A stretch of DNA of 44,472 nt from a virus. Within the stretch, counting starts at the first letter, position 1, and every line of letters starts with the position of its first letter. The stretch spans positions 1-44,472 of IMG/VR virus record IMGVR_UViG_3300017788_000046, one strand, 5' to 3'. A model generated the notes under the pieces. That model was given only the letters and a program-made list of their open reading frames with translations, made no database searches and was not told where the DNA came from. Both the position numbers and the translations under genes were made by a program. Positions 1-7,544 of this stretch are shown here, piece after piece.

Positions 1-1656
1 AGATTTTACTGGGAAATAAACAACTGCGGTGTTGTCTGGATCCGTTACGGAGTCCTCTACCTTGTATTTAGCGTCCTTAAAAAGTTTAAGCATTGGGTCG
101 GACTTAGCAAACCGTATGGCTCTAAGAACATACTCCCCACCTATAGGCCAGTGAACCCCTGGAGTTTCTCCGGCAAGAATAGATACTGTTCCTGAAGGTT
201 TGATACTCGTTGTTTTAATAGACTCTCGTACGCAAAGCCATTCAGAATAAGTTTTATCCCATCTCTGTACCTCGTGATAACCAGCATCCAACCAATCTCT
301 AAGCTTTGGAAGGCCCTTGGTATCAGCAAAAGCCGCCAAGCCTGAAACCGAACAACCAATGCGACGATTCCGCTGCATAATTGCGTTAGTGTTTGGCCAA
401 TGTGTGGACATCAGGGTAACTGTCTTGGCATACAAATAGGCAAACTTAAGAGTTCGCATATAATCTTTTACATCTGAGTGTCTATTGATGTATGTCTCTA
501 CAAGGGTGCAGCACTCATAAGATTCAAGAGTCTGCTCAGCGCATGGGTTATAGCCGGCAGCACGATAATCTTTGTTATTTTCTGGGTCATTTAGACGCCC
601 ATACTTTCTAGACATATCAAGCCAAATAAATCCGGGCTCACCGTTTAGGGCAATAGCTTCTACAAACGGAGAATAATCCATGCCTACCGTAGCCTCTAGT
701 GAGTTATTGCTCATCCAACCCCAACCTGGGGCCTCAGCATCATAGGAGTTTCTTTCCGGAAAAATTTTTGGATTCTTTAAATTAACGAAATCCATGTCTG
801 TAGGCTGACCAAGAGCTAGCTCAGCAGAACGACGAACATTTCCAGAAACTACGCATACTCCGATAAGGTTAGCTATATCTACGATGTCCTTGGTAGTTAT
901 TTTATTGCCTTCTCGACCTTCAAAAATCTTTTTAATAGACTTATGGAGCCTCTCAAGAGGTTCATGCCCGGCTGCAGTTCCTCCAAAAGTTTTAATTGGA
1001 GTTCCAGCTGGCCGGATTAATGAATAATCAAAGGTATAGCGGGGTTGATCAGATTTTAAATAAGAATTAATTAAAATAGCAGTGGATTCAACCCAACCTT
1101 CGCGGGTATCAGCAACCATTATTATTGCTTCTGGGCCGGCAGGCTTATAAATAAAAAATTCTTTTTCTGCGCCTTTTGTATCAAATCCCACTCCCACCCC
1201 AAGCATGGAAGCCTCCATTAAAAATACAAAGGGGGAGGAAGGATCTGCTTTAGACATATCTAAGGTGGATACAAAAGCGCAATTCTGAAGGGCGGCAGAG
1301 TTTCGGTGTTCCATTACAAATGGGGTACCCATCATCCATAAGCCTCGTCCTGGTGGAGTCCATTTTAAATTAAATAGTCGATCAAATGCTTCTTGAGCTG
1401 AGGCTTGAGCTTGTTGCCCATTCCAGGGTAGACGGTTAGATTTACAATGATCTTTTTGGATTGAGTACATACCCTCGATTACTCGACGGCATACGTCTGC
1501 CCAAGTTTCTTTACTTCCGTCTTCTCGTAAACGAGAATATGTTCTCATAAAAGTTATTTCGCCTACTGAGTTGCCTCCAGCATCTGTATATCCCCACGGA
1601 ACTTTCTTATCTTTGTATGAAGCGATAAAATCATCAGTAAGACGAAATGAAAACAC
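1..1656 (-). CDS. nrdJ: Adenosylcobalamin-dependent ribonucleoside-triphosphate reductase (class II), 3' end off window
   Basis: Reduces ribonucleoside triphosphates to deoxynucleotides for phage DNA synthesis, using vitamin B12. I translated this open frame by hand: 552 residues are present and it runs off the left edge without a stop. The monomeric Lactobacillus-type enzyme is about 740 residues, so roughly 185 are missing. Visible family motifs are QNCAFVS (Cys126, first redox thiol), NPCAEQTLESYECC with Cys372 (thiyl-radical position), Glu374 and Cys383 (the 11-residue spacing between cysteines matches C408/C419 of the Lactobacillus enzyme), and SIKPSGTVSILAG. The start is a GTG at 1656-1654 preceded by AGAAAGGA at good spacing; no upstream ATG fits. 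It is last in the block after the TGT-like gene, separated by 53 bases that hold a palindrome. The C-terminal redox cysteine pair lies outside the window. Identification is secure; only the length is incomplete. Confidence 0.95.
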   Translation of the reverse strand, partial: MFSFRLTDDFIASYKDKKVPWGYTDAGGNSVGEITFMRTYSRLREDGSKETWADVCRRVIEGMYSIQKDHCKSNRLPWNGQQAQASAQEAFDRLFNLKWTPPGRGLWMMGTPFVMEHRNSAALQNCAFVSTLDMSKADPSSPFVFLMEASMLGVGVGFDTKGAEKEFFIYKPAGPEAIIMVADTREGWVESTAILINSYLKSDQPRYTFDYSLIRPAGTPIKTFGGTAAGHEPLERLHKSIKKIFEGREGNKITTKDIVDIANLIGVCVVSGNVRRSAELALGQPTDMDFVNLKNPKIFPERNSYDAEAPGWGWMSNNSLEATVGMDYSPFVEAIALNGEPGFIWLDMSRKYGRLNDPENNKDYRAAGYNPCAEQTLESYECCTLVETYINRHSDVKDYMRTLKFAYLYAKTVTLMSTHWPNTNAIMQRNRRIGCSVSGLAAFADTKGLPKLRDWLDAGYHEVQRWDKTYSEWLCVRESIKTTSIKPSGTVSILAGETPGVHWPIGGEYVLRAIRFAKSDPMLKLFKDAKYKVEDSVTDPDNTAVVYFPVKS

Positions 1657-1683
1657 AAAGTATCCTTTCTAGCGGTTATTGGA

Positions 1684-1700
1684 CTGTTATCTGATAACAG
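1684..1700. promoter_or_regulatory. 17-nt palindrome upstream of nrdJ (possible operator)
   Basis: CTGTTATCTGATAACAG is an 8-bp inverted repeat around a single central base, 28 bases upstream of the nrdJ GTG. The 15-nt core TGTTATCTGATAACA recurs at 2354-2368. No T-run follows it on the minus strand, so it does not look like an intrinsic terminator. An operator or other protein-binding site is the simplest reading, but no convincing -35/-10 pair was seen next to it. Confidence 0.4.
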
Positions 1701-1709
1701 TAGAGAAGA

Positions 1710-3191
1710 TTAATCTATAGAATCAGAGATAATTTTAGTGGTTTGCTCTTCATTTAACCCGCCATCCGGCAAGTGTTTTAGAGTATTTGCACGGTCTCCA
1801 AACAATGCTGACATTACACCACCACTAGTTTGACGCTCAACTGTCATACGTACAAACTCCTTGTTTTCTTCTAATTCTTTTAATTGTTTTACTAATTTAA
1901 AAAGCCTATCAATTTCTTGACCGGTGTTGGGATCAGGGTAACCACCATTTAGTTCTTCTGCAAATCGAGAAAAAGCCACTCTGGCGCCCTGCATTTCAAT
2001 AATTGTATTTAAAAGAGCCTTTAATTGATCCTTTGTCTTGACCTCAAGTGGAAGGTTAAAGGCACAAGCTGAATCAGGTTTCATTGCCGGACAGTTAGCA
2101 GCTACAAAACATGTGTTGCACTGTCTCAAGGACATATTAGAATTTTCTATGACTGCGGCGTCACGAATTACGTCTCTTCCGCTACCGTCGGTATCTATAA
2201 TAGTTTTTGAACTCATTGAAAATACCGGCAAAGTTCGTATCTCATCAGCACTTCTGCCCTTAATTTCAACAGATTGTTTCCGCACCTCTAGAGCACTATT
2301 ATCAGGTTCTAACCCCTGTGTTTCCGCTAAACCTGGGTCATCCTTATCAACGTTGTTATCTGATAACATCGGCCTACCTTTTTTTGTTAGGGCCAACTCC
2401 AACTGCAAGTAAGACCAGATTGTTAGTTTTGCTACTTCATTGCTGTCATCATTTAAAATTAAATCAAAGTCTAATCCAGCTTTTTCAACAACTGCTTTAT
2501 ATCTTGATCTGGCTTGGTCCTTCATTTTTTTCTGATACCTTACCAAGCGAGTACCGTCCCAAATAATAGTCTCCCCACGCATCATGGGAGACAACCAAGA
2601 TAGGGTGCTGGCAGTCGTTAATGGGACTTGACGAAGGTTATCCGGGTTAGCGCAAGCAATCCCATGAAAAGATACCCCATACTGGGATTGAAGGGCCCTA
2701 GCCCGTGCTGAAAGCGTTAAATCGGTACTTATAGTCTGGCCCAGAATACCCACGTGAGGGTAGGTTTGAGATAAAGACATAAGGGCTGGGTGACCTAACT
2801 CACCATGCCATATGGGTATAAAACGATCCGCTCCGAAGTCTTCCCAGAAGGTCTTACGCTGTTCGTTGATCCAAGCTGATCCAAGTCCTTTGGCATCCAA
2901 TTCTGTGGCCATAAAAATTCTTTCTTCATTTATGGCTACCCAATCCTCATAATCAGCTGCGTATTCTTCAAGCTCAACGGGGGAGAACTTTTCTTTATTT
3001 ATGTGGTACCCACCCCCGTCTATATAAATCTTTATATCCTCTGGGAAACGTTCTGCAAGCAGGTAATCTTTATTTTTTGGTAGGCCTCGCTTCATTAAAC
3101 GCCAAAAATTAACCCCTATATGCTTAACACCGGCGTCAACTAAGAGCTTTCTGTGAGATGGGACCTCGCCGCCAAGGAAAATTAAGTCCAT
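1710..3191 (-). CDS. tRNA-guanine transglycosylase / DpdA-like protein
   Basis: A 493-residue protein whose first ~210 residues have the motif order of TGT-superfamily TIM barrels, closest in style to archaeosine TGT and DpdA, the enzyme that inserts 7-deazaguanine bases into DNA. Visible landmarks are YIDGGGYH (Asp58, place of the general base in DSGxF), a central IPIWHGE strand, HGIACANPDNL (from residue 176; HGfgvt in DpdA) and TTASTLSWL (192-200; VDSTSW in DpdA). In my hand alignment the nucleophilic Asp of VDSTSW is Ser here, so activity is uncertain. A C-terminal C-x2-C-x5-C-x8-C cluster (358, 361, 367, 376) could bind zinc or Fe-S. I chose the ATG at 3191 (TAATG overlap with the upstream gene, AGGTGG before it) over a GTG at 3200. 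It could modify DNA or tRNA, or only bind; no preQ0 synthesis genes lie in the window. Confidence 0.6.
   Translation of the reverse strand: MDLIFLGGEVPSHRKLLVDAGVKHIGVNFWRLMKRGLPKNKDYLLAERFPEDIKIYIDGGGYHINKEKFSPVELEEYAADYEDWVAINEERIFMATELDAKGLGSAWINEQRKTFWEDFGADRFIPIWHGELGHPALMSLSQTYPHVGILGQTISTDLTLSARARALQSQYGVSFHGIACANPDNLRQVPLTTASTLSWLSPMMRGETIIWDGTRLVRYQKKMKDQARSRYKAVVEKAGLDFDLILNDDSNEVAKLTIWSYLQLELALTKKGRPMLSDNNVDKDDPGLAETQGLEPDNSALEVRKQSVEIKGRSADEIRTLPVFSMSSKTIIDTDGSGRDVIRDAAVIENSNMSLRQCNTCFVAANCPAMKPDSACAFNLPLEVKTKDQLKALLNTIIEMQGARVAFSRFAEELNGGYPDPNTGQEIDRLFKLVKQLKELEENKEFVRMTVERQTSGGVMSALFGDRANTLKHLPDGGLNEEQTTKIISDSID
2354..2368. repeat. Second copy of the 15-nt palindrome TGTTATCTGATAACA
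   Basis: An exact 15-nt match to the core of the palindrome at 1684-1700, in the same orientation and about 670 bases away, inside the TGT-like gene where it encodes part of a linker (residues LSDNN). The linker between the barrel and the cysteine cluster looks free to vary, so the shared palindrome need not be driven by protein sequence. I found no third copy by eye. Confidence 0.5.
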
Positions 3192-3652
3192 TATTCCCAC
3201 CTATTTAAATCATCGTCTAGAGTTAATTTAGCCTTTAATTTTTTTTGAGACTCAATTTCCTGTTTTACATCGTCCCAAGGACGGGTTTCTCGTTTTCTAC
3301 GAGTGAAGTTAGGCTTAGAAAATAACATAGTAGTTACCCCAGAAGCTATAGCAGAAACGCAACGATCTACATCACAGTCTATAAATAGTTCAATTCCCCC
3401 TGAAGATCGGGCAAGGGTTAGTTGGCGTAGGCGTAGGTCTTGACCCTCAAAGGCTAGTCTTTTATCGTATAGCTCAGCATAACCTGTAACTAAGTTAGAT
3501 CTAAGCCAATACTCTGCCTCTTCAGAAGTACCGTCGGTAGCGAGCGCGATGCGATAAGAGCCAACCAGGGTTCTAAAAAGTTTAAGACCCTCATGTATAG
3601 GGTCTCCTACTTCAGTTCTTAGTACGCCGTCTATTGAAATGAATGCTGTCAT
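3191..3652 (-). CDS. HAD-superfamily-like protein lacking the usual nucleophile
   Basis: 153 residues with a HAD-like layout: FISIDGVL (4-11) corresponds to motif I, ALATDGT (Thr39) to motif II, and LFIDCDVDRC (Asp92/94/96) to motif IV. In active HAD phosphatases motif I is DxDGV; here the first Asp is Ser6, while Asp8 is kept. It is therefore probably inactive as a classical phosphatase, or uses another chemistry, or is a binding protein. The last 40 residues are highly charged. It is translationally coupled on both sides: ATGA overlap with the nucleotidyltransferase upstream, TAATG with the TGT-like gene downstream. That suggests the three act together. Family call is by motif only. Confidence 0.45.
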   Translation of the reverse strand: MTAFISIDGVLRTEVGDPIHEGLKLFRTLVGSYRIALATDGTSEEAEYWLRSNLVTGYAELYDKRLAFEGQDLRLRQLTLARSSGGIELFIDCDVDRCVSAIASGVTTMLFSKPNFTRRKRETRPWDDVKQEIESQKKLKAKLTLDDDLNRWE

Positions 3653-4575
3653 GGTTTTTTATTAGTAGCGGCTCTCCTGATTAAAGTATCTGCATCTGGT
3701 AGCTCGATGCCGTAGGTGTCCAATTGTTTTTCTTCTTCATTTAAATCTTTATATTCTTTAATAGCTTTTAGAGCATGTACTGCGCCAGATCTTTTACCGG
3801 CTTGCCAACGGTAGTTATTAAAATCGGAATAGCCGCCACCTATTTTGCTAAAAGCTACTTTTCTACCAGCGTGAATATCCTCATAAAAAGCTACGGCCTG
3901 ATCCACTATGGTTTGTAATCTTTTTTCTGCGTTTATGCGATATGCAGTATTAGAGGCATTTGACCTAACCTCAGAGAGTGCCTGAGTATATCTGCTTACC
4001 AATTCTATTGCCGTATCGTAATCTTTTTTTGATCTTTGCTCCCAACTACGTGAGTAAGGCAATTCAGGGTTTTTATCTGGAAATACCGTCCAAGAATCAG
4101 ACATTAAATCATAGGCTGCGTATGGGTTTATATCTCTAATATCTGATTGAGGGTTTACATAGTAAGTAAGCTCATATCCTTCCCAACTTTTAGTTTTTGG
4201 CATAAGACTTTCATAAAAACTTTCGTTGAACATTTTTGCAATTTCTTCATTAGATAGGCCAACATACTCCTGGTTATACTGTCTAAAAACAGGATAGTTT
4301 ATTCCAATTAAGCAGTCTAAATCTCCAGGATCTCGTGAAGCAGACCATTGATACGATACTCCAGAGCCAGCAAGCCACATAGAAACCCACCTATCTGGAT
4401 TGGTGTATCTAATTCCTAAATGTTCAAAAAGAAATCTTTTTATGCCATTACGCACCCAAGGGCGTAGAGTAGTTCCTATAAATAATCTAGGGTCTAACTC
4501 TGTTTCAGGCTTGCTGAAATAGGAAGTTGAGCTGGGGGACACATCAACTTCTGAGAAACGGTTAGAGATATCCAT
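3649..4575 (-). CDS. Nucleotidyltransferase-fold protein
   Basis: 308 residues. The stretch from residue 68 carries the pol-beta-type nucleotidyltransferase signature: LAGSG (Gly70-Ser71), then DLD (Asp85/Asp87) 14 residues after Ser71, in the strand DLDCLIGI. Such proteins transfer NMP to proteins, RNAs or small molecules; the substrate here cannot be told. The rest is mixed alpha/beta with a Lys/Glu-rich end and no other motif I recognise. It is the first gene of the coupled trio with the HAD-like and TGT-like proteins (4-nt ATGA overlap). The metal-binding pair is intact, so catalysis is plausible. Confidence 0.55.
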   Translation of the reverse strand: MDISNRFSEVDVSPSSTSYFSKPETELDPRLFIGTTLRPWVRNGIKRFLFEHLGIRYTNPDRWVSMWLAGSGVSYQWSASRDPGDLDCLIGINYPVFRQYNQEYVGLSNEEIAKMFNESFYESLMPKTKSWEGYELTYYVNPQSDIRDINPYAAYDLMSDSWTVFPDKNPELPYSRSWEQRSKKDYDTAIELVSRYTQALSEVRSNASNTAYRINAEKRLQTIVDQAVAFYEDIHAGRKVAFSKIGGGYSDFNNYRWQAGKRSGAVHALKAIKEYKDLNEEEKQLDTYGIELPDADTLIRRAATNKKP

Positions 4576-4580
4576 AGTGC

Positions 4581-4781
4581 CTATTCTTCATCCTCTTCGG
4601 GTGTATGTCCTGGCATTTCAACATTATTTTCTTTAGACATAAAGGGTGGAGCTACAAACCCGCACTTTTGATGGCAAGAAGCAAATCTAACCCCTAAAAC
4701 CCAAGCTGCATCTGAGTAGCCCTCATCACACTCTACGTTAAATCTTGCCCCGCAAACACATTCCATGTCTATGAGCATCAT
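4581..4781 (-). CDS. Small cysteine-rich protein, possible zinc ribbon
   Basis: 66 residues with Cys8, Cys10, Cys18, and His37/Cys40 ahead of an acidic tail (EEDEE). The CxC...C...HxxC arrangement suggests one metal-binding knuckle. Function unknown. It lies 5 bases upstream of the nucleotidyltransferase and is read in the same direction, so it is probably co-transcribed with it. Confidence 0.6.
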   Translation of the reverse strand: MMLIDMECVCGARFNVECDEGYSDAAWVLGVRFASCHQKCGFVAPPFMSKENNVEMPGHTPEEDEE

Positions 4782-4914
4782 TTTTTACCCTTTCAACTAT
4801 AAAAGAAGAAAAACCATCAACATTAAATACTATTCTTCCCCTACTATCCGTGGTAAAAGGAGGATTTTTTGAATCTAAAAAGTCTTTAATTGTTTTCTTT
4901 ATTAGATTCTGCAT
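4738..4914 (-). CDS. Possible small ORF bridging two genes
   Basis: Without this 58-codon ATG frame, 4782-4885 would be a 104-base non-coding gap. The product begins MQNLIKKTIKDFLDS and includes a strand-like GRIVFNVDGF. It overlaps the downstream 66-aa gene by 44 bases and the upstream 83-aa gene by 29, more than most junctions here, and its ribosome-binding site is weak. The composition is protein-like rather than random, but I cannot exclude an untranslated spacer. Confidence 0.35.
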   Translation of the reverse strand: MQNLIKKTIKDFLDSKNPPFTTDSRGRIVFNVDGFSSFIVERVKNDAHRHGMCLRGKI

Positions 4915-5137
4915 TTAAACTAACCATCTTAAGTATCGTGTATTCGGCTGCAGACTGGGCTTGAATATCGGATAAGATTTCTGCCATATGCCTACGAACC
5001 TCACGAAGAGTTGAATCACGATCTACTGAAACCGAAAAAACATCTTTCTTCATCTCAAGAAAAATATTTCCATCTTTTCCAATTAAGACAGCAAATCCTG
5101 TAGAAAACTCTCTTACTTCCATTTCTTTTTCTGACAT
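4886..5137 (-). CDS. Hypothetical protein, 83 aa
   Basis: Small alpha/beta protein: predicted beta strands around FSTGFAVLIGKDGNIFLEM, then a helical half (residues 45-75). No family recognised. The ATG is preceded by TAGGAGAAACA, a strong ribosome-binding site, which supports it as a real gene. Confidence 0.65.
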   Translation of the reverse strand: MSEKEMEVREFSTGFAVLIGKDGNIFLEMKKDVFSVSVDRDSTLREVRRHMAEILSDIQAQSAAEYTILKMVSLNAESNKENN

Positions 5138-5145
5138 TGTTTCTC

Positions 5146-5727
5146 CTATTTATATAGTCCAGATGCTTTTCGCATCTGAGTTACTACGTGGGTTTTTACT
5201 GGACAAAAATCACAAAGATACACATTAGTACTTGCTGACTCTGTAGGCATGGGCAATCCAGCCTCTTTTCTTTCAGCGTGTGTTTTAGGTATTAATCTCT
5301 TTTTAGAGTCTCTCCAGTCGGGACAGCCTTCTTTAGGTCGCAAATGCTCTGAATAACATTTCATAGCATCCTCATAGAAAGTTGCTTTAGTGATGTAATA
5401 GTCTGGATCTAGGTCGGCTAGACCACCGCCTACTCGAGAACGAAGATTTTCTATAATCTGCTTACGATACTTTTCGTTGCTCCAAGTCTTTACACCAATT
5501 CTTGATAAGAAACCTGTGTGAGGTACACCAGCACTATTGTGCTTTTCTATAGTCAGTTCTAAAAAGACATCGTCGTCAGGATTACCTTCAAAATCTGGAA
5601 TCTCTTCGATGGTCTTGCAGTTATAGCAGTAGAGCAAACGAATTTTTGGGCCCTCATCTCGGACCTCTACATATTCTCCACCCTGATCGGCTGGATTTCC
5701 TCCACTACCTAAAATAGGCACGCCCAT
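5146..5727 (-). CDS. Hypothetical cysteine-motif protein, 193 aa
   Basis: Contains YCYNCK (Cys34/Cys37) near the N-terminus and CDFC (172-175) near the C-terminus. The two CxxC pairs could form one zinc site bringing the ends together. The N-terminal 20 residues are Gly-rich. Function unknown. It ends 8 bases before the 83-aa gene begins. Confidence 0.65.
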   Translation of the reverse strand: MGVPILGSGGNPADQGGEYVEVRDEGPKIRLLYCYNCKTIEEIPDFEGNPDDDVFLELTIEKHNSAGVPHTGFLSRIGVKTWSNEKYRKQIIENLRSRVGGGLADLDPDYYITKATFYEDAMKCYSEHLRPKEGCPDWRDSKKRLIPKTHAERKEAGLPMPTESASTNVYLCDFCPVKTHVVTQMRKASGLYK

Positions 5728-5768
5728 ATATAACCTCTCTAACTACTTGAGAGGACATCCTACCACAC

Positions 5769-6281
5769 TTAGTATTTAGTAGTTTTTGGCCTATAAATGG
5801 TGCGAGTCGCGGCTTTTTCTTCTTTTCTAACTTTTTCCCGCATCGAAGTATCTTCCGGAACAGTGTAAACTTTAAATTCTCGGCCGTTAACCATCCGGGT
5901 AGTATAACTAGGGGCAGCGGATACTTTTTCTTTTTTGGGCCTTGGTTTTTTAGGGCTCTTTGTTTTAGGGGTTGCTTTAGAATCATCTTTAGACATATGC
6001 TGTAAATAGTGTCTATTTAAATCTACAGCCTCTAAACGAGTTATGTGACCGTCCTTAACGGCATCAGCCACATGCTTAGCAGAAGGTATATTTGATGATT
6101 TTGGGTTTTCTTTATTTATTTTAGAAAACTTATATCCCACTTTGCGTCCTACGGAAATTCCCTTATCAATTAAAGAATTGATTTGTTCTTGATCTAAAGA
6201 TCTTGTATCTGTAGCCCTGCCCTTGAGTAATCCTTGGGACTTTAAAATAGCCCACTGTTGTTTTGTTCGCTTAACGCCCAT
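5769..6281 (-). CDS. Basic hypothetical protein, 170 aa
   Basis: Lys/Arg-rich protein with a helical first half that looks folded (LDQEQINSLIDKGISVGRKV and a following HxxxLxAVDLNRHYLQH segment) and a Lys/Pro linker (around 105-120) reminiscent of nucleic-acid-binding tails. It is the last member of the run of small basic proteins. A role in DNA binding or in the virion is possible; neither is shown. Confidence 0.65.
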   Translation of the reverse strand: MGVKRTKQQWAILKSQGLLKGRATDTRSLDQEQINSLIDKGISVGRKVGYKFSKINKENPKSSNIPSAKHVADAVKDGHITRLEAVDLNRHYLQHMSKDDSKATPKTKSPKKPRPKKEKVSAAPSYTTRMVNGREFKVYTVPEDTSMREKVRKEEKAATRTIYRPKTTKY

Positions 6282-6283
6282 AA

Positions 6284-6943
6284 TTAATCTCTATTTTTTA
6301 AAGAATTAAAATCTCCGCGTATGACTCTTAAAGTCAAATCCTCTGCTTCTTTTCTTCTGCGAATATCAGCAATATTTTTAAATACTGGCTTTCCACCAAG
6401 ATTTGGATTACCTGATCTAGAAGCCTTACCATATCTTCCTCCAGGGTATTGTTTTTGTTTTTTATAAATTTGATCGGATTCAGCTCTTTTACTTTTGATA
6501 AGAGCTTCAACAGCTGAGTTTGCATCCAAAGAGGGGGTGTCATCTACTTGACCCTTATACGCTTCACTGACCGAACGAGTCATTGGAGTAATGTTAGGAG
6601 CAGGTAAATTTTTCTTTTCTGCCCTACGTTTTACTTTTCCAGCACAACTTTGACAAAGAGGAACAAAAGCAACTGGTTCAGTTTTAGCTTTTTCTACATC
6701 TCTTTGTTGCAAACCAGCTAATCTAGTGGCGTCAGCACTACAATTAGTGCCCCAGCAAAGGTGTTCTCTACCTCTTGTAGAACCGCCCTCTAAAACGCTT
6801 TTAGAACCCCCACCTTTGTTACCTTTTACCCCACCACGTTTGCTTTTTACAAATGGGTTTGATTTAAAAGAGTAGTATCCTAAGTATCCTTCATCTAGTT
6901 CTGTAGCCATCAACGATCCCTTTGCATCTGGTCTATCGCACAA
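6284..6943 (-). CDS. Basic protein with HNH-like or zinc cysteine pairs, 219 aa
   Basis: Contains HLCWGTNC (residues 62-69) and LCQSCAGK about 30 residues later, a CxxxxC/CxxC pattern typical of a treble-clef or zinc-ribbon knuckle, embedded in a Lys/Arg/Gly-rich chain. I do not see the catalytic His-Asn-His of an HNH nuclease, so I call only a metal-binding basic protein. It overlaps the next upstream gene by 34 bases. Confidence 0.6.
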   Translation of the reverse strand: MCDRPDAKGSLMATELDEGYLGYYSFKSNPFVKSKRGGVKGNKGGGSKSVLEGGSTRGREHLCWGTNCSADATRLAGLQQRDVEKAKTEPVAFVPLCQSCAGKVKRRAEKKNLPAPNITPMTRSVSEAYKGQVDDTPSLDANSAVEALIKSKRAESDQIYKKQKQYPGGRYGKASRSGNPNLGGKPVFKNIADIRRRKEAEDLTLRVIRGDFNSLKNRD

Positions 6944-7260
6944 GTAGCGCAGGTACCGCTTACTTCACGTGCGGAAGAAAAACTAGAAGTAAAATGACTT
7001 TTTCGTTGAGTCACCCCACCACGATCACGCATACCTTTATTAGCAGCATGAGCCGGCGAAGGATTCTGAGTTAATCCTAAACTGTAGTTAATTTTAGAAA
7101 CAACTCCATCAATTCCATCAGCAGCCATGCCCCCAAGTTTTTTGGCTACGTGTTTTGCACCTTTTTCTTTGTAATCTTTTGCTGCAGGACTATTTTTAAT
7201 CCTGTCTGAAAGCTTCTTCTTTGGGCGGCGCTCATCTCCAGATGACGTTGCAATACTCAT
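6910..7260 (-). CDS. Basic hypothetical protein, 116 aa
   Basis: Lys-rich N-terminus (DERRPKKKLSDRIKNSPAAK), a short Gly/Ala helix-like centre (AKKLGGMAADGIDGVVSKI) and a C-terminal CATC motif. Function unknown. It is ATGA-coupled to the upstream gene and overlaps the downstream one by 34 bases. Confidence 0.6.
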   Translation of the reverse strand: MSIATSSGDERRPKKKLSDRIKNSPAAKDYKEKGAKHVAKKLGGMAADGIDGVVSKINYSLGLTQNPSPAHAANKGMRDRGGVTQRKSHFTSSFSSAREVSGTCATCAIDQMQRDR

Positions 7261-7538
7261 TTTTTGTTATCCCACTTTTTAGATTTACCTTTTAATTTAT
7301 TTATAAACTTATCATCGCCGTAATTATATGAACCCTGAGAACCTTTTCTAAAATAACCGCCGTCATTTGACTGCTTACCTCCACCCGTAGGTCTTTTAGG
7401 AGGTTTTGGAGGATTAGCTGGGGGAGCAGCAGCCGCAGCCTTAGCCTTTTTAGGCAGGACTACAGACTCGCCAACCATTCCTGTTGATTCTTTGCGTGGA
7501 AGGCGACGAGTGTCTAAAGACCTGTCTATTGGATGCAT
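7257..7538 (-). CDS. Low-complexity basic Pro/Lys/Gly protein, 93 aa
   Basis: Begins MHPIDRSLDTRRLPRKEST. The centre is a Lys/Ala/Pro stretch (residues 29-50) and the end is Gly/Tyr/Lys-rich. Apparently disordered. It overlaps the downstream gene by 4 bases. No family recognised. Confidence 0.6.
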   Translation of the reverse strand: MHPIDRSLDTRRLPRKESTGMVGESVVLPKKAKAAAAAPPANPPKPPKRPTGGGKQSNDGGYFRKGSQGSYNYGDDKFINKLKGKSKKWDNKK

Positions 7539-7544
7539 GTTTAA

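Noticed and set aside
1684-1700. Palindrome read as an intrinsic terminator
   Set aside because: The stem is only 8 bp and AT-rich, and no T-run follows on the minus strand.
2038-2566. Plus-strand open frames of 82-124 codons
   Set aside because: They are antisense to the TGT-like gene, which has clear motifs and a better start; no ribosome-binding site or protein-like features.
5705-5986. Lys-rich 93-codon minus frame
   Set aside because: It is a shifted reading of the basic 170-aa gene and overlaps two coupled genes without its own start signal.
6284-6943. HNH endonuclease call for the 219-aa protein
   Set aside because: The CxxxxC/CxxC pairs are present, but no His-Asn-His catalytic motif can be seen between or after them.
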